From: Rhopalosiphum padi
Lineage: Eukaryota > Arthropoda > Insecta > Hemiptera > Aphididae
DNA: 64,000 nt
Assembly: GCF_020882245.1 (NCBI RefSeq)
Contig: NC_083598.1
Coordinates: 40,647,858 to 40,711,857 of the forward strand
Direction: 5' to 3'
The position numbers were made by a program, and so were the translations under genes. Positions 13,801 through 29,000 of the stretch are shown here, piece after piece. The notes beneath the pieces were generated by a model. The model ran no database searches and was not told where the DNA came from. It worked only from the letters and a program-made list of their open reading frames with translations. Position 1 is the first letter of the stretch, and every line of letters begins with the position of its first letter.

Positions 13801-16800
13801 CATTAGATATCTGAATCAAAGATTTTCAAGATTCATTAAGATCTTTAGAATTTAAAATTAAATTAAATTTCTTTCTTTTTATTATTAATCATATTATATA
13901 ATTCAATAACTCTCTATTTCCAACACAAGCTCTGCTTAAAGGAGATAGATAATCGAAAATTTTATCTTTAAAAATTAATTTATTGTATATTTTTTCTTTT
14001 CGATCAATAAAAAAAAAAATATGTATATAAATATAATAATTAACAGTTATTAATTAGAATTTATTATATGCATTATATTATAAACTTAATATATTATATA
14101 ATAATTTAAAATTAAATAAATCAAGCTACAGTAAAGATATGAATTATTTTAATAAATTATCTTATAGGATGAGTTCGAATCTGCATTGTCATAAGAACTA
14201 CACTTGCGTACTTATCAAGCCATTTTAAAGTTTTTAATGGATCGAAACTGTTAAAAATCAGTGATATTGCATATAACTATAAAACCAACTTCTTTTATTG
14301 ATTTAAGTGGTACAACATTGTGTGATCATTTTAAATATGAATTCTTATTTCTTATTATGATATTCTTAATTTTATTTTTTTATTTACGAAATTTAATGTG
14401 CATTTGTTAAAAATTCTTTAATCAAATTCCATAAACGCGTTATTTTATGTATTAGATAAGTAGATACTTCATAAATATAGTTATTTTAATTTTATTATAA
14501 TATACGAGTATAATATGATAGTACTGTTTGACTAGCCGACTATAGGTACAGCATTATGACTATAATATAATAATAAATAGTGAAAATATTGTAAGTTATG
14601 AGAATACGCACGTATATTTTTTTTTATATATATTGTGCTTTTTGAATTCAAAATTAAAATTGTCAAGCCTACTATTCATTAAATATTGAATATGATATAC
14701 ATATAACAATTTGCTTAATATAATTTCTATAATATGTAGGTACTCTTACATTATGATGTTATTCATTGGTTAACTAAAACTCTTAATTATTAGTTATTAC
14801 TACTTTTAAAAATATTGTTACAATTACCTATTGATTTAAAAAAATGTTAAATTTATGTCTGAACAATATATATTTTATATAAATATCTACCATGCTATTG
14901 TTTATCATTACATTCGACAATGATCAGTAGCGTATTTAGGAATAGAAGGAGGTTCCCATAATTTTTCTAAAACAAATTATGTGGAACTTCGTTGTTGACG
15001 ACTAATTCGTTTGTAATCTAAATTCATCGCATATGTATCGCATTATGGTGTGTTCTTAATCAGTCGTACTTGTCTTTTTTGTTATGATGGAAATCCACAA
15101 AGCCACCGACAGTCCTCTATAATAATAATATTATTAATACAATATACTATTGCCTGTACTTACACACGTATTTCTCAGTCCACGTACATTCGCCGCTGCT
15201 ACGAAAGAACTTGGAGCGACGAGAGCAAAACACTTATCACACATCGTTTGACCGACGCGCGTTACTGTAGGTCAAGGTCGCCGAACATTATTAACACGAT
15301 GTGTGAGAACTATCGTTGTCACACTAGGCGGGTGTAATGTGACTTTAATATTTTTCCTACTTTACGGTTCATGTTTATATAATCATACGACTCTCCTCAA
15401 TCAGCTTCGTTTATATATGGTAAAATTCGGAAATAGACACAATACGCACATCGTATATATGTACATATAGAAATAGAAATAAAATAATAATTAATATTAT
15501 ATAATACGTTAAGTTTACGCACATAATATATAATATACCCCTCCCCCCTCAAAGGCTGTTAGCGAGGTATGTATTTTAAATATGCAGGTACAGCTGATAG
15601 GCTTGGGGAACTACGGGTAGGGAAATGTTTGTAATAATTACGTTTAAAATCTCATAGACTTCCGTTATTATAATATATAAAACGAGTGCAGTCATAGCTC
15701 TATGCACCGAACACGCTGCAATATTACTGCCATGATTAGGCTGGTCTAATAGTTCGTAGAATGTACATTTTAAAACAATTTTTACGTAGATCATACATTT
15801 ACTCTCAGCACCTATTTTACTTTATTTTGCATTATTATTATGATACATACAAATTTCTTGGTGATTGTACATTGTGTTTGACTGAATTCGATTAACGCAA
15901 GTTATGACCACATACTTAAACAGTTAACTGCTTTTTTACGTCGAAAATAATAATTAATCTTGGATCGATTATATTCAAACGAGAAATTTAAGTATGAATT
16001 ATTTAAAAAATTGTTATTTAAACTGTTATTAAAAAATAAAATTATTAGTACCTTATATATTTATTATCTTTAGAAGTACTATGGTATTACTTTTGTATAG
16101 TAAGTTAACTTTAATCATATTAATAAAAATGAGATATACTTTTAAGTTATAACTCTTTTTAAAACCAAAAAGTTTTATCAGTTATAAAAGTTTTACTCAT
16201 GAAAGCCTAAGTGTGAATAATTTTAATTATGAATGGTATGTTATTTTAAGATATGATTTACTATTAATACTTTAAGCCTGATAAAAGTTAGTATATAATT
16301 TCAAGGACTGTGTAGGTCGACGAACTTGCAGTGCTCACTGTTTAAAACATATTATTCTACATAATCTATATTATATATAGTGTCATTGGAATCATATTGT
16401 CAATATTGGCATACTATGTAGGTATATGTATTATAGTAAGGTATAGTATACATATAAATACTACATTATATAGTCGAAACTTTTCCCATTGTTCACCGAG
16501 GTCTACTTGTTATAGACCTTTGAAGCCGAACCTTTTTATTTCATTATCAATCAATATGTTGATCGATGTAGTATCCGACTCACAACACTAGCTATAACAG
16601 CGGTTTAATATCATGAAATTATGCATTTAATAATACAATATTATATGATAGGTACATAATAATGTTAAATAATATATATATAATATATATTTATACAATT
16701 TGAGTCAAATGTGTTGCAATGCGAGTAGTTATGAACGTGATGGTGTATATAATAATGTATAATATATAGTGTTATTATTTTTTTTTCTATACGGTTCGTA

Positions 16801-19800
16801 CAATAAATAATGTTCAGACAGCAACGTGCTTGTATAAAACGAACGAGAAATAAATGTCAACACACACGCGTATGAATATTATTATATTATAATTTATAAT
16901 ATATGAGTAATTGCGATTTTCTCTATACTTTTTTTTTTTAGTAGAACGTAATACAATCCTAAATTATTTTGGTAGAAAATATACATTACACAGACGAGTT
17001 ATTATAATATAACGTTAATATCATGAACTTGTATTTGGAACATATAGGTGTTGGACGTTGAGTTTTAGAAACTAAATAGAGCACCCCAGGACATTTTCGG
17101 CTGTTATTTTTGAGAATAATTGCTACAACTACCGTAGTGCCGTGGTTTAAATTAAATACAATAAATTGATCATTTTTCAATATTGGTATTAAGTTTAAAT
17201 AATTCTTAGTAAAAATATTTAAAGTAATATAATTTAGATCTCTAATAATTTAAAAATGGTTGTATATTTTTATGTTAGATAAATTTAAAAACAGTAAATA
17301 GACACCTATCTTAACAGAATACTAAAGATGAACTTAATCATATGTAATTTTTGTATTAGAAAAAGTAGATATCTATAGTAGATACTAGGTAGTTATCTTT
17401 AAAAATATATCGAGTATCTAAATCTAAAAGCCTTTAAAAATTTTTAAAATTCGAAGTTTGGCCGGTATGGGTGTATGACGATAATATGAATTGCATATTA
17501 TTCGAGCGTGTTGTTTTTTTCACACTATTTGTGCATAAATAATATAAATGTTATATGTAAAATATATATGTAAAATGAGAATTTGAAAACTCGCTGTGAC
17601 GGTTTCACGGTTCATGCCAACAATACTTTTACGCACAACGGTGCAACTGAATAGGTGTAATTTAATTTTTTTTCGCGACCACATTGAAACATGCTTATTA
17701 CGTCGCGCGTCTGGGCGAATAATAAAACAACTGTTTTTTTAATTACTTTGCTGTTTACAACACTCGTTAGCTTAGGTCGAACAACAAAACAGTAGTAGCT
17801 GTGTATAGCAGGATAGAAAATTACATCTAATTTATAGATATAATTATAATATATGTTGTTTTCGTTGGTTAATTGTATTATTCTCTTAATATATAAGGTG
17901 TAACGATACTATTTGACAAATTTTCAATACAAATGTTACCTACTATATTTTTAAATAGTTCTATTACACTCTGTATATTAAGCAATAAGTAAATATATTT
18001 AATATTTATCATATTGTATTTATTACATTTTAAAACTTTAATATATGTTAAATACAATTAAAATTAGAGCAAAATGCGTGTCGAAAGTCTTCCTTGTTAA
18101 GCCTTTTCTTTCACTAATCCTGTGATAAATCTAAGAAGTCGTTAAAATTTCTCAATAATCCATCAGATATGACAGGTAATGAATTATAGAAGACCTACAA
18201 GTGCTTATATTCATATACGAGTATATACCGACTATGCTATACTATAACCGCGTCGTTGACTTGTAGGCAAATTATAACCTTTTGACCTGATTATACAAGA
18301 TGAAGCTAGATAAGGAAGTTATGTTGGTTTTATACTTCACTGGATTGTATTTGCTAAAATGTTTTCAAAAACTTATGAATAACGAATAATGGTTATAAAT
18401 GATAATAATAACCGATGTAAAAACAGGCGTATTATTTTGTTATTAGATAATATATTACGGTTTGATTTTTTTAAAACAATTCTTAAGCAATATTTTCTAC
18501 AATAATTTCTTGAAATAATAAAATATGTATTCAAATTTAATGCGTTTTTATTTTAATAATAATATATGTTATTATAATTTTTGTTTCAGGCTACGAGAAA
18601 GGCTGTGAAATGCGGATATTTATTCGTTGCACCTGGGCGAGACTTCACCAACCCCATCAATCGAACAAAAGTAAATATTTTAAAATATATTTATTTTTCA
18701 TCTATTGTATATTTGTTTATGTTACATTGAAAATAGAATTTTAAAATAACTGATAGATATTACAAATAAATGTGTTTTAGACATTTGTGTACGTACTATG
18801 AAAAAAGTTTTAAGTTTTTCAAAACATCGATGAATCATTTTGTTTTTAACTTGTTAAGTCCAATTTTAAACCATAATAATATTAATATGATTGTAGTTTT
18901 TAATAAATTAATATTATCAGATTTCATGGTTGGTCATTAGATATTTAGTTTTATTTAATGCGGATGAAAAATAATATCTCGCTGTCATTACCAAAAAATA
19001 ATAAATATCTAAATTTTAGTGAATTATTTATAGAATTATAAAATAACGAATTTGTTTATTTTAAACAGTATTGTTTTGCTCCATTAATCCCTCGCGAATC
19101 AGGTTTTTTTTACCTGGTAGACATTTTTTCGAATCGCAAAAACCAGTCGATCGGAAATAGTGAAAGTTATCAATGATGTTTTCACCTAAGGGATAGATGA
19201 TATTATTTTGGTTTCTCTTTTTTTTATCAGAAAGTTTTTGACCATAATTACGTTTTGAATGGGATAAGAAGAGAACTATTACAACAGTTGGTCGTGGTCA
19301 GTGTGTGTATATAAATATAATAATGGCCTACCATAATAATGCAGTAATGATCACAACTTGTTTTTTTTTTTACTTCGAGATAATTTTGTTTATTATCATT
19401 TTCCTCTGTACACTGCAGTATGCATACATTGTTCACGAATGTCGTGTGTGAGCTAGTAAAAATTAATGACTGTAGTACATAACATTATAAACATAGTAAG
19501 AATCTAAATACCAGAAAACTTTTATATGAGGTCTACTTTGATGTGTTTTTTTCATGTTATTGTGATTAGCGAAAATTGCCTATTGTTTTCGTAACGTGTC
19601 TGCATACCTGTCTATACTTATATGTATATTCATGTGATTCTGTCATAGTTCTTTTAGGTTATGTTACTATTTAAAAAACAAAACGTTCATTATATCTATC
19701 TTAAATCGTATACTTTAAGTGTAAGGTATAAAACTAAACATTTTTTTTTTAAAGTCAACAAACTCATTGGATTTATATAAAACTACAAAAATCTATGAAC

Positions 19801-22800
19801 AAAAAAAAAAAAAAATTATTTTGAATGCAATTTATTTGAGCGATGATAAAATGTTGATTATAATTCGGTTCACACATTGTTCTGTTAAAAGTGTTAAGTT
19901 ATTCACACTCATTACTATATGTATATTCGCATATTGAAACGGCGGTATACTGATTAAATATTAAAAAAAAATTGAATTATAACACATGAATAAATAGTTT
20001 AAAAATAATATTTTACAATCAATAATAGTATTATATTTTTAATAAGAAATTTACTAGTTTCGATCTGAAGTTATCTTTATGTAATATAAAAGTAATTTAT
20101 AAATTATTATGTAATACATAATAACAAATTAATAAACACCAGCAAATAACAATTTATAAACTTAATATATCATAAAAATTCTTGAATAGAATTATGATAT
20201 AAACTGTTTTATTTGGTTTATTAAATTAATAATATTAATAAATATGATATGTATTAATATTGTTAATATTCATTTTTTATAATAGGTTTATCAAGAAAAT
20301 ATGTGGTTTTTAAAATCTATTTGTTTGATTAAAATACTATTAAGCTATACGGTTTTATTTTTCTGTGAATATGTAGTTTTTTAAGTACAGTATTGAAATT
20401 ATTTTAAAAATTGTTAAATATCACATAACTATTTTAAAAGTACCTATGAATATATTTTTTCTTTTCAAATAAAATAGAAAACGATATAAGTTTTTTTTTT
20501 TTTATTAAAAATATGAGTAATAACTAGTTTAAATGCTTCTAGAAATATAGTTCTTCTAGTTTAAATTTTTTTACAATCATATAGTATTATTTTGTTAAAA
20601 TTCTATTTTAATAAATCAACATGGCAAGTTATATTAGCAGATTGTGGTTATGCGTAAAAATGACACAAATACTGTAACATAATCTGTTCGTGTATTCCTT
20701 AAATGTCACCTGGCATAATCAAACCTATGTAATTTTTTTTAAAATTATTTATAATTGCTTAAATGTTTGATATAATATTGATGTATGTAGTGTAATAATT
20801 GAAAAATCAAAGTTTGAAAAAGAATTGACTTTCAGAATTTGAAAATATAATTTTTTCATTTTTTCATTTTTTATACCATAAAATACCTATTTTCTTTTTT
20901 AACATAAATAGTAGGTATATTAATTATAACTATTTACATTTAGGCATGTTACATGTATTTATGATATACTACTGTGTTCCCTTATTGACTTGTTATCGAG
21001 TATGCAGTCAAATCTACATGAATTATATTTTTATCACTTCACTTTTATATTTAATAAATTATTATTATATTTCTTTCCCATAAGGTGTTTTTTTTATTTA
21101 TTCATTTAGTTTTTGTTCAAATCCAAATAATAATGTTTTATTATCGACTACATCGTTCAATCTGCTGGGTATAGGCACATTGTCGTGCATATCGATGTAT
21201 CGTATTTTAATTTAAGACAACCTGCGTTAAAGATTATATTATATACATTTATATGACGAGTAGTGAGTACATAATATACTAAATGGACTGCAGTGCACGA
21301 GAGACATGAAGAGTAAAAAATATATACACTATTATAACGAAACCAGTTCGATAGTTGTCGGTCGTCTACGGGGAGCTGTTGTTTCAATAGGAGATAATTT
21401 AATGCGTTTTACCGAACAATCGTCGCCACTTATTTTTCATTCTCACGGCGTGCTTTACAGAATGATATCATATGCAGGCGTTTTTTCGTTTTTCTGCCTG
21501 TTTTAAAGAAAATATATTTCAGTATTTGGAAAACGCACACAGCCCATACTGTATATCCCTTGTATAGAAGAAATCTTTCCGTTTTTTAGTCTTTCAGCCC
21601 TGTACTCATTGTGCTTATTGCTCAGTATGTATTCCTTGAGACTTCATTGCCGTACTGGTATAAATAACAATCTGTGTATTTACGCAATTCCTCTGGTGAT
21701 ATGAAATTACGGTGCTCGTTTAAATATTTATAAATATTATGAATACTCACGCAGAAGATGCGTGCCCGTTACTGCTTAAGACAACGCGCACACCCTGTAT
21801 AGTAAATATAATAATATAATATTATTATACGTTACTCGGTATGGAATATACATATATATATATAACGTAGGTAATACGTATACACTTCTTGTTCGTTGTT
21901 GTATTCCTATACCCGGAGTAAGAACAGAAACAGGATGGGTATACGTGTTCGTCACGTAGTATTGTTATTAACGGAAGACGACCGTAGTTGAAAAAATTAA
22001 CGGTCAAAAAATAAGGAAAATAATACATGTGATGAAAAAAAAACACCAAACACGGATAGTGGCTGGAGTCAAAGACAACGATAGCGACGACGAAGACGAC
22101 GTGACTTCAGTCGTCAGTCAACCCGAACAAGCACGTAACAGATGATCTTTTTTTTCATATTTATAATCACACAATATATATTATACAGATATAGCATTAT
22201 AGATTTCGTTGTTGATGAATTTGTATTTTAAAAATGATACAAATTTATTGAGTATTCATATTTCTATCTCATTTTTGCGTACCATCTGCAGCAACAGATA
22301 TAATATATATCTTTATTAATTTATTATACCTAAAAATATCTCATATAATATGGTATTATTATGGTATATTGGTATACATAATTAATTATTAGTATGATTT
22401 TAATATTTAAAATTTAATATAGTACACAGTATATTAGTGTATAGTAGGTTAGCAGTATTTGTATACATTATTGTTACACAATTTTTAAAATAATTAAATA
22501 AGTATAATAACTAATAACTTTAATCACTATTTTAAATCTAGATATTAATTTACTTATTTATAGGAAGTGGTACGAAAAAAAATTCAAATTATGACTGTTT
22601 ATTCAGTGGCGTAGCTTTCTCATCGGCTGTATCAACTTAATATAAAAGTGAACCAAAATATAAATTATTAAAAATAATTGTTAGTTATGTTTTTTTAGTA
22701 TTTTGGGTTTGCCCCTCCCTCATTTTAAAATCCTGGCTACGCCACTGTGTTAATTATAATAATATATACATTTTCAAAAACTTGTTAAAATATAATATGC

Positions 22801-22996
22801 AAATATTTTCGATCATTTGAATTCGTTCGCATTCAAAATCATATATTTTTCGTTGAATTAGATGTCTTTTCTGACCGGTCTTCTAACTATAGAGGCTGCG
22901 TCTCGTGACAAATACCACATCTTCGTCGTTGGAATACGCATCCCGTTTGTTTTTCCTCTTTTAATATGACGTAAAATACAGCAACAACGCCCTTTA

Positions 22997-23039
<43 letters not shown>

Positions 23040-26000
23040 CGTAGGATTTTTCTTCTTCATCATGGGATATATATAATAATAGTAATAATAACAGTAATAT
23101 GCAATACAATAATAATGATCGGTATACGCGGGAACGACGTATTGTCTTTTCGAGTAGGCGTCGCTGGAAGGACAGTGTGCGGTGCGTGCCTATCCCGACA
23201 AAACGCGTACACATATTATCATACGCCGCCGGTCGAATAGTCGTCGTTGTCAAATAATTGTATAAACCTAATATAATATATTATATAGGTACATCGATGT
23301 TACCAAATGAGGATGGCTCGCGTGCGCATAGTGCATATACGCTATGGACGGGTGGGAAACATCATCGTCGTCATTACGTGCATTTCGCATTGTTGCGCCG
23401 CGTGGGCTAGACTAGGCCACGTATCGAGCCCCCCTTTTTTGGCATTCGGCGTGTGATGAAGGCCAGATCCACACCGGATAAATATTTATAGATCAATATA
23501 AATAATACAATGATGTTGAAATCAAACGACTTTGACTATTATATTATAGATTTAAATATATGTATGCAGTATGCACACTATACAGAAACGTTAAGTTTCT
23601 ACAACAAATCGAATTATACTATTGTTACCGCCGTTGGTATATACCATACTATAAAACGAGAATCCTACAGTTTCGACGATTTTTATAAGAAAAATTAGCT
23701 GAAATAGCTGGAATTTATTGGCTCATATAAAGATCAACTGAATTGTAAAAGATATTATAGACCTAATATACTCGCAGTTTGAAAAGTAAATATTATTTTA
23801 GTAATATAAAACTTTATTTTTAACGTATTTATCTACATACTCAATCTATTAAAATTATAATTAGTAACTATATTCAGAAGGTACTCAGTCGTCAACAGGT
23901 TTACTGCATTCGGTAAAAAGTACATAGTTATATAATATTATGTTCTGTGAAACATAAAAATACATGCCATATAACGCAGCTTACACCAATAATTTAATAA
24001 TATTATATATTCGCAGAAAAATAAAGTACCTATATATATAATACTATATAGGTAGATGTTTGTAAAGGAAGTACGTCGTAATAGAGTAGATTTTTTTAAC
24101 GCGAATACTATAATATACTGTATTATATTATATTATCTATATATTATGTATATATTTATATTCTATAATATAACAATAAAGCGACGGTGACCAATGTTAT
24201 ATTATTATTCGTTAAGTTTCTCCGTTATACCCCAAAAACAGATTGACATCGTGTTTAATCGGAGTTAGTAGTGGTTTATACAGGCGTATATATTATAATA
24301 GTACCTATGCTGATAATATATAATGCATGTAGGATCAAGGTTCCATCGTTGCAATAACTGCATTATTACCATGTATTGGCGCGTATCTACCTATACATAT
24401 ATATTTTTTTTTAATCATACTATAACACTGCACGTGCGTATGTGCACTTGCGTATGTGTATTTTTTGTATGACACGAATATAATGACTTATCGATTTGAC
24501 CGTGTGCAGCGGCAGAGTAGAGCTGGTGGAAAGGAAACATGTAGGTATAGTATAGGTATACTTTCACTGTACGGACTCGGGATAAGAGACCTTCGGCGGC
24601 CGCTTGATTTAATCGCAATTTCTGCATAAAACGCGGAAAATGCGTGTAATTGTCAAAATGGTATGAAAAAAATGCGTTGAAATATGCATAGTGCATACAC
24701 ACAAGTGTAAACACACGGAATTGCGGTATTTTAGTTTTACGCGGCAAGCATGCTGAGTATACGTCTTGAGCACGATCAGAGCCGCTCAGCGGAATTGATA
24801 AATCCGAATCATATGTAGTTTTATCTTAGTGGCCAGCAGTAGTATGAATGTCAAATGAAGCTGTTATATTGAGATGAATTCGTTAATATACGTTTATGGT
24901 TTATAGTTTATACGGTATGGTTATAATATTAAGCTCGCGCCAATTCAGAATTCTATACTATATATATATTAATGTTTATACCGCAATATCGTAATAACTC
25001 AGATCTATAATAATACCGCAGGTATTTATAAGTGAAACGAGGATTTTTCACATACATAAAACCTATCCCGTGACGTATACATTTATTTACACGTATGAAG
25101 GATAAATACTGCAATAACATCGTGAGTAGAACATAATATTATCGTTCGAAATATTAACGAGTAGACTGCAGCCGTGGCAGTACATTCACGTATATCTAAG
25201 TATGCATTAAATATTAATGCGTATTACAGTATGGTTGCAAGTCTTGTCGAGCGGATTCATCATTTTAATGACTAGATTTTATGTTTTATAATACTTCAGG
25301 CAATCAGGCTTTAGCATTGTTTTTGAAATAGTATTAAAAAAATAAGGTTTATTGTATATAATATGTGCCATGTGGTAACTGGTATTGATGATTTCTTTCA
25401 AATGTATTTTAAAGTTTAGTAATTCCAATTTGCTATCGTAACACGTAAAATGAATATTCTTATAATTGGACTTAACTAGCCTGGTGTCGATGTTGTTTAG
25501 GTGTTTTTTTCTGTACTTCACGCGTATATCATACGTTTACTTTACACTATATTACCGATGTTAAGGACAGCCGCTTGAAATGGATTTATCCGTCAAGTAA
25601 CCTGTCATCAGATCGTACCCATAAAATCATACATTCATTAAATTTACTTGGGATTTTTTTCGCACTTGGTATTTCAAACTTAAACGTTTTTCCGAGTCAT
25701 CACGCCTTACAGCCAAAGTATTTTATATTGTATTTCATCGACCTTGATACTAGTTTGGTGTTGTGTTATTATACTAACAATTTGTTAACGATTTTGTAAC
25801 GCACGATTCGTTCACGTTTTATTGTTGTTATAATTTTTTTTTCAAACCGGTAATTAAAGTGTAATTTGCCCTGAGCTAACAGGCAGTGGTGTCCATAACA
25901 TGGTAGTAGAAAAGGTAACATGTATTTAATATGTCCTTGAAAATTCAGATAAACTTTGATGATACACGCGTATCTTTTTTTCTGTGATAGCAGAAATGTT

Positions 26001-29000
26001 TTGATTTTTTAAATATTTATTTTTACATTAAAATTGTCGAGTAGGTAAACTACACGACGTTCATATCAGGTTCTAATCAGCATGTAACCCATAATTACTA
26101 TATTTGAAGAAAAAACTGTATTACTTAATTGTTCCATTCAAAATAATAATGTTATGAATAAGAAGGATAAAAAAGAAATATCTAGTTATTTTTCATATTA
26201 TGATATATGACAATCAATACTAAGAATAATAATTAATATTGTATACGCTATATACGCATCATAATTTATTGTCAATTATAATATATCGTTTGATACCCTG
26301 ATACATTTTTAGTTATAAATTAAAGTGGTGTAAATTTTTATTAGTTAATAAAAATGAATAATTATTATATATATATAGTAATATATAAGAATATTATATT
26401 ATTGTTATAATATATTATGAGAAAAAAATACATTTATAAAAATTATTATTATCTACTTTATTTTTATCGATGCTTTTAATTTTATTCATTAATATATTAT
26501 ATATGCTATTATATGTTAAACCAAATCAACAAAAAAGTTCTCTAAATGTTTTCTGGTTCTCACGTTTCATGTACATATAATTTAAATAATTAAAAAAATA
26601 TTTATTTTTCTGAATTAAACTTGAAATTTTTTTTTTTATTATAGGAATGGCTTTTTATTTTTAGCGTGTTTTTATGTTTTAAATATAATAATAATGGTAA
26701 TACCAATTAAGCCATCATATTTAAATATAATTTTACTTATACATAAATTTTAAGGTTACACAAGGTGATCCATTTAACTGTCTACAACCATTGTTCTGAA
26801 AATATTTTTTTTACATAATTTTATTGTCATAAACAGAATTTTTGTAAAAAAATATATTATTTAGTACTATCAAATTTTAAGTTGTTTAATTTTTTTGAAT
26901 GATAACATATTTTTAACTCAATATTGGTACCTAATCAGAGTATTTTGGTACATATAAAAAGTTAAATTTCTAACGATTAGTTGATTAATTATAACTTATA
27001 AATATTTAAAACTTAGTCAAGAAGACTAACATTTTAATTAATTATAAAGTTATAACTAAATCATTAATTTTTATACACCGAAATAATCAAGAAAATATTT
27101 CGGTTTGGAATTCAAAATTTTAAATGTTATCATATAAAAAATTAAAAATATTTTCGATGTAAAATATGAATTTTTTTTTAAAACCGGCTGTTTTTTTAAT
27201 TACATCAAATTATGTAAAATTGTATTTTTAAAATATTAAGTATAGACTCTTAAATAAACTACCCTATGCTGCAATCGAGTGAATGTATATTTCATGTATA
27301 AGTTTAAAATGAAGAAATACTTTAGTGATTTGTGATAATAATAAATTGATAAACAAATCAAATAGCCTATAGGTACATGTTTATAGCATATATTGTTATA
27401 AAACTAAATAAAATAATTATGTAATTTGCTTATTTAATTTTCCAATAAAGCTGTTCGTAAATATAGATAATTATTTCAATTCCATACTGTTACAATAAAT
27501 GTATTATTTTGAAGACAGCTGTTAATTTCAATAAAATAATGGTAACTACATTTGTAATTAATACTAAGTACCTATCCCTGCTATATAGTACACTACAGTG
27601 ACCTTCAAATGTATGATCAAATCGATTCTTTTTAAATTTTAACTTATTTATTCGGTAATACTTTATTCGTCCAGTTAATTATTATATTATAAATGTAAGT
27701 TATTGATTATTATTAAGACAACCTAAATTTCTCCTTATTATTCTATCAACGGTATTTTAGAATTATTTATACTTATATATAATATTGTTTTATTATGTTT
27801 TAATTTCATGTGTTTAAATTTGCATTTATAATAATATTAGTATGTAGGCGTGACTAGTTTAAGATGAGAGTGGGAAATAATAGTTATAACTTACAATAAT
27901 AAGTAGGTCGGAAGGCAGATTGCGTTAAATTTGTTTTTCATATACACTGAGGAGTACTTGAAAACGGAAGTCATATAGCTGGAAAAAGCGAGATTAATCA
28001 GTGTGAAGGATTATAATTGGGTCATATACACATATGTGCATGGAAATGAATACAATATCATGTGAGTCGTATTAAACTATGTACAGATTTACAGCAACAT
28101 TTATTATGTAATAATGTAATAGAAATAATTTTAAATTAGGGATAACTTTGTTTTTATAGACCCGTTTTATTTTGGTTCATTAATTTATTTTTAGTGATTT
28201 AAAGTATATTATCTTCTACAGGAGTTCTTACAGCTATAAATTTCAGTGTTGGGTATAATTTTGAAACACAATTTGTATCGAGTAATATTATACTAATATA
28301 TAATTTAATGAACAATATTATTATCAATATGTATAGTATCTTATCTTTCTATAGTATATTTTCAGTAGTTAATTCCAATGTTTCAATTTCCATATATTTT
28401 TTTCTATTGTAAGACTCTTTATACTTAGACATAATATATTATGCTCACTACGAATCTCCGGGGTATAAATGCAGTTTATTATATGAATAGTAAAACCAAT
28501 CAATGTAAGTGTAATTAAAATTTCAAAAATGTACCAAGTCATATTTATTTTGTTGGATTAAAAGAACCGCTACTATTCTACATATCATTATAATATTGGT
28601 ATGTAGCACTGTTCGAATTTGATTTCCAATAGCATAGGTACCATTATATATATACTGTAAATACAACTGCGCCCACCCGGGGACCTCTGTACTATTTCAC
28701 TGGCGTTATCAATCCAATATCATTATTGAAGACCGCATGTGTGCATAATAATATGCGTTCACAAAAGAAGGAATATATGATGGGCGATTTGTTTTTATTA
28801 TTATTTCTCTATTCTTTACATATATGTTGGATTGACTTGACCCGCACACTCAAGTGCATATGTATGTGTGAATAAACAATCATCTCACTGCCAAATGGGT
28901 TCATTGTACTCGAGTTAGCTAGTTCACATATCATAGCATGTCATCATTTTCGTCAGTCGGTTATTTGAGGTACGCTTCTTTTTTCGATTGATCGATACAT

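Larger units (their letters stand above)
1830..18589 (+). other. osp: osp-like intron 1 (16.8 kb)
   Basis: A phase 0 intron with donor gtgagtg and acceptor tttgtttcag. The content is mostly AT-rich with no recognisable nested gene. CpG-richer islands occur near 6085-6245, 10265-10630, 12230-12470 and 12990-13120. Perfect inverted repeats lie at 8079-8094 and 10884-10928, and microsatellite-type tracts at about 9181-9200, 12434-12460 and 12591-12624. A short piece resembling a hAT end (CAGTAGCG, 14925) is too weak to call. Large first introns commonly hold enhancers and alternative promoters, but nothing here proves either. Confidence 0.85.

Noticed and set aside
14925..14990. hAT-like end fragment (cagtagcgtatttagg)
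   Set aside because: It resembles CAGTGGCG termini, but no inverted partner or target duplication was found nearby.
22858..23253. 131-codon minus-strand open frame
   Set aside because: It spans the GT microsatellite (a Thr-His run) and a CpG island. The product is low-complexity with no domain or splice context.
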